A stretch of 19,216 nt of DNA, taken from assembly GCA_026770575.1 (NCBI GenBank), contig MU657645.1:1863-21078 (forward strand). The letters are read 5' to 3'. Below are positions 8,501-18,738 of the stretch, piece after piece. The notes under the pieces are model-generated. The model was not told the DNA's origin, did no database searches, and worked only from the letters and a program-made list of their open reading frames with translations. A program made the position numbers and the translations under genes. Every line of letters starts with the position of its first letter. Position 1 is the stretch's first letter. This DNA is from Pelagophyceae sp. CCMP2097 (taxonomy: Eukaryota > Sar > Pelagophyceae).

Positions 8501-11500
8501 GATCGAGGATGCGTCAGGCAATAGACCGGTCCTGGATGACTTTCTCGACGAGTCGCTTCCCCCAGGAGGCGTCGCCGAGATCAAACCAAAGCGGCGCAGC
8601 GCGGTGAACTACGGCGGCACGTTTGACGTTGCCGCGGGGCCGCCGGACGCCGTGGTGCTGGAATGCGCTCTGGCGCTGGCGGCGAAGCAGGACGCGCTCT
8701 GCCCCGACACACGGCCCGACGGCGCCGAGCCGTCGCACGATTCGCGCGCCGATGCCAACGCGCGCGCAGAGGCCTGGCTCCTGGCGCTGCAGATGCGGCT
8801 GGAGCGGCCGCGGCGGCGGAGCATCGGGTCTCGGCACTTTTCCGGGGACGTCTCGGCCAGCGGTGCGAGGGCCGCCGACGGCCGCGTCGGCGAGGCGCTG
8901 TCGGCGCTCGTCCGGCGGGCCACGGCGGTCCTCGAGGGCGCCGTGTCTGCGCACGCGGCGCGGCGAGGGTCGCAGCTGCACTTGGAGGACGAACGGCTGC
9001 TGAGGCACCTCCTCTGCCAGACGCACGTAGACGCCAAGAAACTCTTGGCGGCCAGCAAGCCTCAGAAGAAGCGGCCAGACGCGAAAAAGGCCGCGCTGAA
9101 AAAGGCCGGCGCGGCGACCGACGCCTTCCTCTTGGCCGAGGCGTCCGGGGTGTCGCCGACGGCGTCGGCCCGCCGCCTCAACCAGCCCGCCGACCTCGGG
9201 CCCACGCTAGCGCGCTGGCTCCGCGACGGCGGCGATTCCGTCGAAGGCGACTGTGCCGCCGCAGACGGCCCGGCCCACCGAGAGGTACTTTACAGCGGCG
9301 TGCCCGTCGTTTCCGTGGTGCCGTGCTCGGCCGCGGCGCTCACTTTGCGGCGCGTCGCCGACGGCGCAGAGTTCGACGCCGTCGAGCGCGGCCCCGCCGC
9401 GCGCGCCGCGCGGCACGACGCCGGCGCGGGCGAGGTGCCGCGTGACGCCGCGGGCTTGTCTGCCGCCGATGCCACACTACCTGCGTGGTGGACCGACTCT
9501 GCTCGCTTCGTGGCCTGCCTCCACCGCGAGCTGGCACAGCTCGCGGTTTCGCGGCACGACGGGCAGCGGCGCGTCCAACTTGCCGAGGACCGCCTAAAGC
9601 TCCTCGCGGAGACGGCGGAGACACTTACGGAAGCCGAGGGCGTCGTGGCTCTACAAGTCAAGGCACTGGGCGCGGCGGCGGCAAAGGCCGACGCCGACTG
9701 GCCGGCGAAGCACGCCGAATCGCAGGCGTCGCACCGCCGGGCGTCGGCGCTGACCAAGACGCTGGCGCACCACCACGAATCCCTGGCCATCAAGGTGTCG
9801 CAGGCCGCGGGGCGCAAACGCGCCGGCGCCGAGGCGCCGGCCGCCGCCTCGATGGCGGGTGACGGCGACGCGACGCCGCTGCCGGTGCTGCATGCGGATT
9901 TGGACCGCGCGGCCGCGGAGCTGGCGGCGGCTTCGCAGCAGCTCTCGCGGCTTTCGGCAGAGGCGTCGCGCCTCGACGGTGCGCGCGGCACGTCGACGGC
10001 GGTGCTGCGCGCGGCGACGACGCTCAGGCTCGACGTTTTAAATGCCCTCGAGGCGATGCGAGGCGCCGTCGGCACGGCGCACTTGGCTACGCGAGCCGAC
10101 GAGCTAAAGCACCAGACGCAGTTAGACGTCGCGACCGCCGAGTGGCGCCGCGTCGCAGACGCGCTCGCGCAACGCACAAGCGACGCGCCCGGCGCGCCGA
10201 CCGAGGCCGCCGTCGGCCCCTCGACCGCCCCCGCGCCCCCGCGGGCTGACGCCTCGCAGCAGCCGGCGCTCGACGACGTCAGCGACGACGACAGCTACGC
10301 CGACGTGCCGTTCTCGCCGCAGCCGCTCCTCCAGCGCTCCGTGGGCGTCGCTCCGGCCAAGGGCGGGCTGGCGCAGTTGGTGGACGCGCCCGTGGACGAC
10401 GCGTCTTCGATTGCGACCAAGGAGTTGAAGCTGCAGGCGGCCAAGTGGCGCGCCGAGGACCTCAAGGCGACGCCGCTGGAGGCGAGGTACGAAGATTCGT
10501 TGTATTTGCTCTTTCAAGACGAGCGATTGCATAAGGCTGCGGCCATCGCTGCCAAACCCCCGCCGACCAACGAGGAGAGCGTGCCCGCCGGCGCGCTGGG
10601 CTTCGACGAGTCGTCACGCAACGTCTCGTCGTCGCGCACCGTGGCGTCGCCGGCTGCGTCGCCGCGGCGGCCCGCGCGCAATGCGGGCGTCTTGCGCCGC
10701 CTCTGGGACCGCCTCGGGCCGGCGTCGAAGCTGCCGCCGGACGAAGACTTCTTTCCAGGCTTGGAGCTGGTCACGGACGAAGCGGTGGACCGTGGGCTGA
10801 CGGCAGCGGTTGCCAAGTACTCATACGCCAATTTCGTATGCGCCGAGGATGCGGCAGGCATCGGCGTCCACGATGTCCTCGACGCCGAGCGGGCCGCTCT
10901 CGACGAGGCGGGCCTCGCAGACGTCCTCGCGCCGCTGGCGTCGCTGCTGTCGGGCGGCGCGGAGGACAACGCCGGCGAGAGCGCCTGGCGCGCTTCCGTC
11001 GCCGCGCCTTTCCTCGAGGCTGCCATCCAGTCTTCAAAGATGGAAGCGAACCTCGTCGCGGCGTTTACGGCGGGGCAGGTCGAGCAGCGCAACCGCAAAG
11101 GCGGGTTCCGGGCGCACTCGAGGCCTAAGGCGCCCTTGGTCCTGCAAGACTCGCTGGGTCTGTCCATCTCCGTCAACGACGAAAAGGCGACGATAAAGGC
11201 CGTCGACGCGCGCGACCCGCTCGCCGCTCTACGGCGGGCCACGGTGGACAACGCGGAGACGCGCCGACTGAAGACGCTTGACCCGTTTTTATGGCTCGCG
11301 GCGCAAGTGTATAAGGACCCTTCCACGGCAATGTACGTCGCCAGCGACGGTCCGCACGAAGACGGCCGGCCGTCGAGCCTCGACGCGCAAGGTCCGCGCG
11401 GCACGGACTCTGCGCAGCCCGCCGCCCGCGACGCCCGCGACGCCCGCGGCGAGAGCGAGGACGCGCACGGCGAGGGTGAGACGCCGCGCGGCGCGGAGCC

Positions 11501-14500
11501 GAGTGTCGCGACGGCGTCGGTGGCCCCGTCGGGCGACGGGCATCGCGCGCCGGCGCCGCGGACGACGCCCGTGGAGACGACGCCCGTGAAGACAGCCGAG
11601 GAGTCGGCGGCAGCGCCTGACGCGGACGTGCGCGCGGTGCCGAGCGCGGATGACGCCGACGACCGCGCGGCGACGAGCGCGGCGTCGAGCGCGGAGCGTA
11701 GCGTGTGCGCGGACGACGGCCACAGCCACACCCACGCGCGTCGCCGCCCGAGCGCGGGGCGCGGCGCGGTCGACGGCGCGCTTCGCCCGCCGCCGGCGTC
11801 GCCGGCGCCGAGCGAGGGCCGGCCGCCGCGCGCGGCGACGACGTTCCTGCTTGACGACGATGAGGTGGCCGTTGACGACTTTGAAATCGCCGTCGACGAG
11901 CCTCTGGACTGCGAGTCGCCCGTGGCCGCGGCGAGCCGGCGAGTTTCGCCGTCGTCGCCGCCGCAGCCGCCGCAGCCGCCGGGCCAGGTGCGCGCGCTGC
12001 ATGCACCGGCGCTGCGGCGCGAGGCGGCGGCGTCGGACAGCCGCGAGGCGGTGGCGCCGGACAGCGCGGGCTCCGCGTCCGACTTTGAGGCGTTCCTAGA
12101 GGCGCTCGAGTCGCCTCCGTTCGACTTGCTGCCGCTGGTGCCCGTCGACGTCGTCCTGTACGCGCTGCCGTCGACGGTTATGCCGTGGCTGCTGCAGCCC
12201 GCGGGCGCCACGGCGGCGACGGACGGCAGCGTCGCCGCCGCGCAGGCTTCGGCCGCCGGGGCGCGCGCCCGCCAGTCGCGCGCCAAAGCCGCCGCCGACT
12301 CGCATGTCGGCGCCTGGGCGCAGCTCCTGCTGGACCACCAGCGTGCTCGCCAGGGCGGCGCCGCGCCCGCGGCTGCGCCGGCCGCCGCGCCGGCGGCGGC
12401 GAGAGACGGCCGCGCGGCGACGTTGCGCGAGGACCGTGACGCTGGGGGCGCGCCGCGCGATTCCGTCCGCGCGCCGCGCGCGGCCGCGACAATGGGACCT
12501 CGCGCGGGACGCCGCGCGTCGGACGCGACGGCGGCGGACGCGACTATGGCGACCGTCGACTTTGCCGACACGTGGCCAACCGCGCAGCCCTCGGCGCACG
12601 CCGGGAAGCCGTCGAAGCTCGTCATTTTTGGCGGCTCGGCGCCGAGGACGGCGACGCCGCAGGCTCCACGGGCGCCGCGCGTGGATTCGCGCATCGACGC
12701 GCAGTACGACGCGCAGTACCTCGACGTGCCCTTTTCCCGCGACGCCGCCGCCTTTGACCTCTCTGGCGGTGCGGACGACACGCTCCTCTTCGCCTCGACG
12801 TCTTCCTCGTGGGGCCGCTCTCTCGCATACGGCGGCTGCGTAGAGGCCTCGTCCAGTATCTCCGTCGAGATACGCAAGTCGCGCGACTTTGGCTCGCGGT
12901 CCAACTCGCGCGACGCGCCGCCGCGGCCTGCGGCGCAGCGCGAGGCGCCGCCGGCGCGCGAGGCGCTGGCGTACGAGGCGGCATCTCGGCGCGCGTCCGA
13001 CGACGACGACCTCGACGGGCTCGACGGCCCGGGCGGGAGCCTGCTGCTCGAGGACCTGCTGCGCGCCGGGCTGATTTTCCGGCCGCCGCAGGGCGCGGAG
13101 GACTCGCGGCCAGCGTCCGTGGGTGGTGCGCGGCCCGCGTCGTCGTCGTCGACGTTCGCGTGGTCCTCATCGACACCCCCGACGTCGGCGTTGGTGCTCG
13201 CGGACGGCGACACGGGCGCACCGGCGCCGGCGCGGTCTTCGACGGCGAGCGACGAAGATTTCGTCGTCTGCGGAGCTTGCGAGGCGTCGAACCGCCTCGT
13301 CGACGTTCTCACGCTCGCGGCGTACAAGTCGCAGCAGCCGTCGGCCGCGCGGCCGGCGACGACAGGCCGCCTCGCGCAGCTCCAGAAGCCGTCTTTCGGC
13401 GCGTCTCGGGAAGCTCTCACGCTCTCGCGCAGCGAGCTGTCAAAGTCGCTCGGCGGCCTGTCGACGCCTCAGGGACGGCCGTCGACGGGGCCGCTGGCGC
13501 CGCTGACGTTCGCGGCGGCGTCGCTGACTGGGGCGCTGCGCGGCGCCGATGATTCGGACGGCCCCACGCGCGGCGGCGCGCTCCCAGAGCTGCGGCTCAC
13601 GTTGGGCACCGTGCGCCTGCGCCGCGGCGCCGACGACGCCTCGGTGGGCTACGACTACTCGTACCACGACACCGCGAGTGAAGACACCGACGGCGCCATG
13701 TCGTCGTCCCTCTCCGACGACGCCTCGCGCGCCTCGCCCGCGACCGCCGGCGACCGCCGTGCAAAGGCGCGGCGAGTGCCGCGCAGGGCTGCCGCGAATC
13801 GGCACACCGGCGGCGCGACGCTGGCTGACGCGGCTGTGACGGCGGGCGGCCCTGCGGCCGGCGCCTCGTTCCTACTCACAGGTGCCCGGGCGAGCAAGCG
13901 CCGCCCCGCGCCGGCGGGCGGCGTGCTGGGCCGCGAGCTCATGCTCGCAAAGGCCTCGAGGCCGCTGCCGTGCAAGTCGCCTGCTCGGCAAAAGCCGCTT
14001 CCCGTCGACGTCGGTGTTTCGGACGGCCTGTGCGCGTCGGACGGCCTGCGGCGCCGCGCCGCGCTCGCTGCGAAGAAGCACCTCCTCGACGCCGCGTCGC
14101 ATTTCGCGGCGGCGCTGCCCTCCGAGGCGGTCGGGGCGCTCGACGTGCTCGGCGCCGCCGCTCGCGAGGCGGTCGTCGGCGACGCTTTGGCGTTGCGCGA
14201 CGAATTCAATGCGGCAGCCTACCGCGAGATCGCCGCTTTGGCAGAGAAGCAGCGCCTTGTCGTCGCGACGACGGCGCCGCCGACGTCGCCGCTCGTCCGC
14301 CTCGCGCCGCCGGTGAAGGTGTACGATTTTAGTAAGTCGAGGGAAAAGGCCGGCGACGCGAGCCGCACGCTGAGCGACGCAACGATGCAGTCGCCCGGCA
14401 CGGCGGTCCAGTTCGAGACGCAGCAGTTCGAGACGACGCAGTTCGAGGCGACTCTAAACTTTGAGCTGGCGGCACGGCCGGCCGACACCTTTGAAACGAC

Positions 14501-16139
14501 GCTCGCAAACGTGCTTCGGCGGCTGCAGCCGACGGACGACGACATCGAACTCGACACCTTTGCGCTGTCGCGCGCGACAGCGCAGACGCTGCGGCAAACG
14601 CGGTCGACGGCGCAGCTCGGCACAACGGCGCCGGCATTGGTGCGCTTCGAGGACCCCGCGCCGCGGCTCTGGCAGTCACGGTCCGAGGACGCGCTGCGCG
14701 GGCCGCCGGCGCGTGCGCTCGCCGTCGAACCACTGGCGCGCGTGCTTGCGGTGGAACCTCTCGCGTTCATCGTGCCTCGCATGAAGACGCTGCGGCGCGT
14801 TATCTCGCCGGGTTTTGCGGCGGCGGCGAAGTCGACGTCTTCCACGCAGCTGCGCGCGCTCGCCGAAGGCCGTCGCGGCCGTCGCGACGAGCGCGCGGCG
14901 CGCGCGCGCGAGGCGCACCGCCGCGCCACGCACACGCGCGGCCACGCGCGCCGCGCGCTCCGCGACGTCGACGGCGCCGCGTCGTCCGACGATGAAGAGT
15001 CGCTCCGTGGCGACCGCGGCCGCGCGGCGCCGTACCCACGCGGCCGCGCGCCCCCGGAGCCGCGCGCCGTAAAGGCAGAGCCGGCGGCCGCCGCCCCGGC
15101 GCTGGTGCCCGCCGCAGCCCTGGCCCCGGCCCCGTTGGCGTCTGCGCGCCGGCTGCGCTCCTCCGACGGCAGCGGGGCCGCGGTGCAGGGCGACACGACG
15201 CGGCAGTGGCGCCAGGCGACGTCGCACGTGATCCAGAGCCCTGCGACGTCGCCGGCGACGGCGGGCCGCGCCGTCGACGCGCCCGCGGCGCTCGACGCGC
15301 CGTCACCGTTCAACGTCGTCGTGCACAAGGCCGGCGACGCGCCGTCGCCCGCGGCGGCGGCGGCGGCGCGGGCGAAGCGGGCGAAGCGGACTCCGTCTGA
15401 GAGGCGACACGAGCACGAAGACTCCGTCTCCCTCGATGCGCCGTCGCCGCCGTCTACGGCGGCGCCGGCCGCGCAGCGGCCCGAAGCGACGCGCGCCGCC
15501 GACGGCCCCGCCGCGACGGGCACCGCGCCGCGGCTCACGACGGCGGCGTCGCTCGGGTCGGAGGTGTCGCTTGGGTCGGCGGCGTCGCTCGAGTCGGCGG
15601 CGTCGGAGGGCGTGCGCCCCGCGCACGACGCGCGCTCTCTCGCGCGGAGCCCCACGCGGACCCCCGGCGTGGCAGGCCTCGTCGACGGCGCCGCGGAGGA
15701 CGCGTCCTTCGACGACAACGGCCACGACGACGGACCGCCGAGCCCTGTGCCTGCCATGGCGTCGCGCAAGGCGGAGACGAAGAGGGATAAGGCGCGGCGG
15801 CTCAAAGCCGCCGACACGGCCGCCGCGGCTTCTCTCAAGCAGCCAACGATCAAAGTCCGCAGAGCGCAGCCCGACGCGGCCCGCGCGCGGCCCGCGGCGA
15901 CGCCGTCGACGCCCGCGGGGCTGCCGCTGACGCAGCGAGAGCGGCTGCAGCTCGGGCGTCTGGAGACGGCGCTGCACCCGGCCGCCAAGGCGCCGGACGA
16001 CTGCGTGTACGAGGCCGCGCCCGACTCTGGCCGCGCGGGCGAGCTCGACCTCGAATGCGGCAACCTCGGCGACCGCGTCGACCGGCTGCAGCGCATCCAG
16101 CTATTCCGCAGCGCCGTGCCCACCGACGTCGACGACTAA
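5527..16139 (+). CDS. Giant (about 3,500 aa) Trp-repeat/ankyrin/coiled-coil scaffold protein, two exons
   Basis: Exon 1 (5527-6128) starts ATGATGGGC after an in-frame TGA at 5515 and ends AAAGG before GTGAGG. Exon 2 (6239-16139) stays open for 9.9 kb to TAA. The joined protein has about 3,500 residues. In order, I see an IQ-like motif (VQAHVRMVQQR, about 127-137) and many Leu/Trp repeats (LRAWFAV, LLRAWRAAM, LHLWHRV, LAAWNAL, LRCWRGW, FEAWQSYV) across about 110-615, resembling Sfi1/IQ helical repeats that bind centrin or calmodulin. Ankyrin repeats follow at about 678-765 (GRTALHAAAQHL, then a CGADASITDNAGLRPVDLA-type turn), then a coiled coil at about 1285-1515. The remainder is Ala/Asp/Arg/Ser/Pro-rich and probably disordered. 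No enzyme domain or membrane segment is visible. A centrosomal or cytoskeletal scaffold is inferred; the specific function is unknown. Confidence 0.85.
6129..6238 (+). other. Spliceosomal intron of the giant gene (110 bp)
   Basis: The donor AAAGG|GTGAGG is near-consensus. The acceptor CTCTCTCCGACGACAG| follows a pyrimidine-rich tract. Splicing restores frame (phase 2: GG + C gives Gly) and removes the TGA at 6130. A second in-phase acceptor, AACTAG, at 6247 would shorten the protein by three residues. Exon 2 has no ATG near its beginning: the frame's apparent start at 6279 is GTG, and the frame is open upstream to the acceptor. Together these support a spliced gene rather than two genes. Confidence 0.8.
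14409..14468 (+). repeat. Five-residue tandem repeat inside the giant protein
   Basis: Four 15-bp units encode QFETQ, QFETT, QFEAT and LNFEL (about residues 2925-2944), followed by a looser FETTL. A nine-residue duplication (LAVEPLARV, LAVEPLAFI) lies at about 14718-14771. These are the clearest short repeats in the otherwise irregular low-complexity tail. Confidence 0.75.
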
Positions 16140-16217
16140 GCGTAATCGACGTTGCCAAGGTTACGACCGCGCGGAAGATCCGACTCGGCGCCGCCGCACC
16201 GCGCCCCCGGCGAGGCC
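16140..16217. other. 78-bp convergent intergenic region
   Basis: The TAA of the giant gene and the TAG of the deaminase are separated by only 78 bp. Both transcripts must therefore terminate in this space or overlap. No AATAAA-like polyadenylation signal is seen on either strand. Confidence 0.6.
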
Positions 16218-17141
16218 CTAGGCCCCGTCCGCGGCGGTCGCGTAGGGTGTGGGCGCGGCGGAGCGTTTTTCTTCGGCGGCGGGGAGTTGTTCGATGGCAG
16301 GCGTGTGTGGCACGGGGATGATGGGTTCGATGGGTTCGACGAGTTGCTCGATGGAAATGCCAGACACCCGCGAGAGCTGCGCATTCACCGCGTCGTTGCG
16401 GTAGTCGTCGATGTAGTACCTAGCGTGGAGTGGGCGACCGCCGTGCCTCTGACGGTCCAGGGTCTCCAACCCGACGCCTTGGTTTCCAGCATTCTCGACG
16501 CAGTCTGGTACACGTGCTCGATGCCGGCGGCGACCAGGCTCTTAAAACAGTTGACGCACGGGTAGTGCGTGACGTAGGCGACAGCGCCGAGCAGCGCGAT
16601 GCCAGTGCGCGCCGCGTGGGAGATGGCGTTTTGCTCGGCGTGGACGGTGGCCTGAGAGATGACGCGAGTCCCGTGCCGCGATGATTCGACACGACCACGC
16701 AACAATCACGCGGCACGTGCCTGCTCGTGCCCTCCCGCCATGATGGACTCGTGCGGCGCGCCGGAGAAGAAGCCGTTGTAGCCCATGGACAAGACGCGTT
16801 TGTCCTTCACCAAGACGCAACCGACGTGCAGCCGCTCGCACGGCGACCGCGCGCCCGCGAGCAGCGCCATGGACGCAAAATACCTGCGGCCAGGCGTGTC
16901 GCAGTGCGGCGAAGGGACCGCGGTTGGTATACGGGCCGTAGAGTGCCGCAAGGGCCGGAGAGGTTTGAATAGGGGCCGCGTACGGGACCGTAAAGGACGA
17001 GTCTCCAGAGGGTCCTCTCGGTCGTTTCCGAAGGATTGTGCTGCCTTCGTACTCGTGCCAGCCCAGGCGTTCGGCAGGCGCCGCCGCCGCTTCCGCGCAC
17101 AGCTGCCGCACCGCCGACAGGAACCGCGGCGGCTCGTCCAT
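16218..17141 (-). CDS. DCTD: Deoxycytidylate (dCMP) deaminase, four exons
   Basis: This cytidine/deoxycytidylate deaminase-fold enzyme would deaminate dCMP to dUMP for thymidylate synthesis. Exons on the minus strand are 17141-17053, 16883-16721, 16651-16512 and 16419-16218, giving 197 residues from MDEPPRF to TAG. Key residues are visible: HAE at 88-90 (zinc ligand His88, catalytic Glu90) and PCVNC at 115-119 (zinc ligands Cys116 and Cys119). Family landmarks also present are SPCERLHVGCVL (43-54), MGYNG (63-67), ATVHAEQNAI (85-94) and DDYRND (135-140). Every junction rebuilds a conserved stretch (WHEY|FASMAL, GHEQ|ATVHAE, EHV|YYIDDYRND), the main reason to trust the splicing. The last 40 or so residues are a Pro/Glu/Ala-rich tail beyond the usual core. 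The domain arrangement looks closer to the bacterial ComEB-like type than to the animal enzyme. A recent pseudogene cannot be wholly excluded because of the odd GC-AG intron. Confidence 0.85.
16420..16511 (-). other. dCMP deaminase intron 3 (92 bp, GT-AG)
   Basis: The donor is GAGCACGT|GTACCAG and the acceptor CCACGCTAG|GTACTAC. It is phase 2 and restores EHVYYIDDYRND. Without splicing the frame runs into unrelated Thr-rich sequence. Confidence 0.8.
16652..16720 (-). other. dCMP deaminase intron 2 (69 bp, GC-AG)
   Basis: The donor is GGGCACGAGCAG|GCACGT and the acceptor ATCTCTCAG|GCCACC. Its length is a multiple of three, so the frame is unchanged, but it contains an in-frame TGA. If the intron is retained the protein stops after residue 88. 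Removing it gives GHEQATVHAEQN, which matches the family. GC-AG introns are a known minority class; no GT donor nearby gives the right frame. Confidence 0.75.
16884..17052 (-). other. dCMP deaminase intron 1 (169 bp, GT-AG)
   Basis: The donor is GGCACGA|GTACGAAGG and the acceptor GGCCGCAG|GTATTTTG. It is phase 2, and joining GA with G restores Glu in WHEYFASMAL. Confidence 0.8.
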
Positions 17142-17227
17142 GGCGCGGCGTGCAGACGATGCCGCCTCGCAACAGCGCCGCGCGCCGAAGTGTGCCGCTC
17201 ACGGCTGAACCAAGCGGTAGATCTAAG

Positions 17228-17682
17228 CACTGTCGAATTTGCACAACAGGAATCGCCGAAGATAACTTTTTTTAGCGCGTGCGCTCTTGCCGCTCCCTCC
17301 AGTCGTATTAGTTGGCGCCTCGGAGACCAGCGCGCGAAGAAGAAACGTCTCAAACCGCGAAATTTTAGTAGCCTACTTTGGAGGCAAGGAATTGCCGGCC
17401 AATTTGGACATAACGTTCGGGCATAGTGCCCCTAACGTCTGTCTCAATTGGCCGGGAACTCATTGGCGCCTTCATCGACTTTTGATTTGTGCCCTAAGGT
17501 TTAGACTTGATTAACTACTAAATTAAGAAGCTTTCGCAGAGAATCGCCAAAATAAGGCAGTTGACGAAAAAGCCAAACAAGCGCGCCCAGGGCGTCTCGC
17601 GGGAGTGGCCGGCGCAGCGCCAGCCGCCTTCACGAGCCAAAAATAGTTAATAGATTTCCGGTGATAATCTAATTCGACAGTG
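17228..17682 (+). mobile_element. CACTA-like miniature inverted-repeat element R2, copy B
   Basis: The 455-bp element begins CACTGTCGAATT and ends AATTCGACAGTG, a perfect 12-bp terminal inverted repeat. AAG precedes it (17225-17227) and AAG follows (17683-17685), a probable 3-bp target duplication. CACTA/CACTG termini with 3-bp duplications are hallmarks of the En/Spm (CACTA) superfamily. It carries no transposase, so it would need help in trans. The interior aligns with copy A, including a central hairpin (17385-17465). It starts only 86 bp upstream of the deaminase start codon and so may lie in that gene's promoter. Confidence 0.75.
17385..17465. repeat. 38-bp-arm hairpin within R2 copy B
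   Basis: The arms 17385-17422 (CAAGGAATTGCCGGCCAATT onward) and 17428-17465 flank the loop ATAGT. About 28 of 38 positions pair without gaps, including GGCCAATT against AATTGGCC. Total size (81 bp), loop size (5 nt) and inner stem GGGC/GCCC equal those of the hairpin in copy A. Confidence 0.8.
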
Positions 17683-17841
17683 AAGGAAAAAGTCATGATG
17701 TAGGCTGCCACAACCGATCCGTTGAACGGATCGAAAGTGGTGTTTGTTTACGTTTTTACTCTCCCCTTCTCTCTCTCCTTTCTTCTTGCGGGTCCCGGAA
17801 CAGTCCACATTGGGCATGTCCGCGCTCCTCGCACTGCCGTC

Positions 17842-17927
17842 AGAATCGGCTAGAAGTTTGGCCACGTGCGTTTGGGGTCCTTCTTGATGTGCCTGCACAA
17901 GGGTTATTGAAGCGCACGCCTCTATCG
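17842..17927 (+). repeat. 86-bp diverged direct repeat within R3, unit 1
   Basis: Runs from AGAATCGGCTAGAAGTTTGG to CGCCTCTATCG. It matches 18139-18224 imperfectly but with exactly equal length (AGTTTGGCCACGTGCG against AGCTTGGCAACGCGCG). Confidence 0.55.
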
Positions 17928-17986
17928 TATACATTGGGTCGGCAAAGTTTGTTGCTTGGCAGCGTGAGAACTTTGCATTCCTGCCC

Positions 17987-18063
17987 GGGAAATCCACAAT
18001 TCTACGGCAGAGCGGTCGCTCACCATGTGTTGCGTCGATCCGCGCCGGAATTGTGGACTTCCC
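17987..18063. repeat. Inverted repeat within R3
   Basis: GGGAAATCCACAATTC (17987-18002) and GAATTGTGGACTTCCC (18048-18063) pair at 15 of 16 positions around a 45-bp loop. Confidence 0.7.
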
Positions 18064-18138
18064 ACCACGCGTTTGCAAATGAGACTCCATACAAAAACAG
18101 TCAATTTTAGACACGCTCGTTCTCCTTCCCCTCAATCC

Positions 18139-18224
18139 GGAATCATCTAGGAGCTTGGCAACGCGCGGTCATGGTCCCCATGGATGGGACTGCAAAATGG
18201 TTTTCGATCTGCGCGCCTCTATCG
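18139..18224 (+). repeat. 86-bp diverged direct repeat within R3, unit 2
   Basis: Second unit of the pair with 17842-17927, offset by 297 bp. It begins GGAATCATCTAGGAGCTTGG and ends CGCCTCTATCG. Confidence 0.55.
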
Positions 18225-18405
18225 GCCCTAACCTGGCCGACACAGATGATATTTTGGCGAGTGATAAAAAGTGCCTGGACTTGAACAGTTCCGGGTCAGA
18301 TACGTCTTACTCGTGCGTTGAATCGAACCCCGCCCTAACTGCCCACTTCCCATCGCGCGTCGTTTTAAGAATTTATTAAATCCAAAAAGCCCCCTTATTG
18401 ACATT

Positions 18406-18738
18406 CTACACAGAAATTCCTCTCGGTTTGCCCCTTCCGGAAGGACAAGCTAGCTTCACCGCAAACGACTCAGGCAGCCCCCAGTAGTGAGCGCTGATGA
18501 CGGACGAGACGATGCCGAGGCGGTTGTCGCGGCCGGCCCCGAGGGCGACCGCAGCGGCGCGGTCGTTGTCGCAAACAGCGCCGGGAGCGCAGCGGTTCCG
18601 ACCTCCTCAGGCTCCTTTTTCGAGCCGCGCGGTCTCCGCGCCGGTCGTTTGCGCGCTGGGCCCTCCCAGCCCCTTCAGGTCGTCCATGGCGCCGCTCAAC
18701 GGGTCTATGGGACGCGCATGCGCGGCGCGCCACGCGCA
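18406..18738 (-). pseudogene. GC-rich gene fragment, possibly ADP-ribosylglycohydrolase-like
   Basis: The stretch 18485-18740 is much GC-richer than the rest of R3. On the minus strand one frame reads PIDPLSGAMDDLKGLGG, then a TGA at 18609-18607, then continues in the same frame with DNDRAAAVALGAGRDNRL, GIVSSVISAHYWGLPESF, to TAG at 18408-18406. The second part resembles the C-terminal signature of ADP-ribosylglycohydrolases (GRDND-T..., small-residue helix, GA..G...P), but the metal-binding Asp-Thr after GRDN is replaced by Arg-Leu. There is no start or full domain. I infer a captured, broken gene piece; the family assignment is tentative, and chance in GC-rich DNA remains possible. Confidence 0.35.

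Noticed and set aside
10514..13420. 968-codon minus-strand open frame
   Set aside because: It lies antisense to the giant gene. Its Ser/Arg/Ala-rich low-complexity content follows from the high-GC codon bias of the sense strand, and it has no recognisable domain.
14219..16123. 634-codon minus-strand open frame
   Set aside because: Same reason: an antisense shadow of the low-complexity tail in GC-rich DNA, with no domain.
16706..17353. Long minus-strand frame reading from R2 copy B into the deaminase
   Set aside because: Its first part is transposon and intron 1 sequence. Only 16883-16721 of it is a real exon, and the better start is the ATG at 17141.
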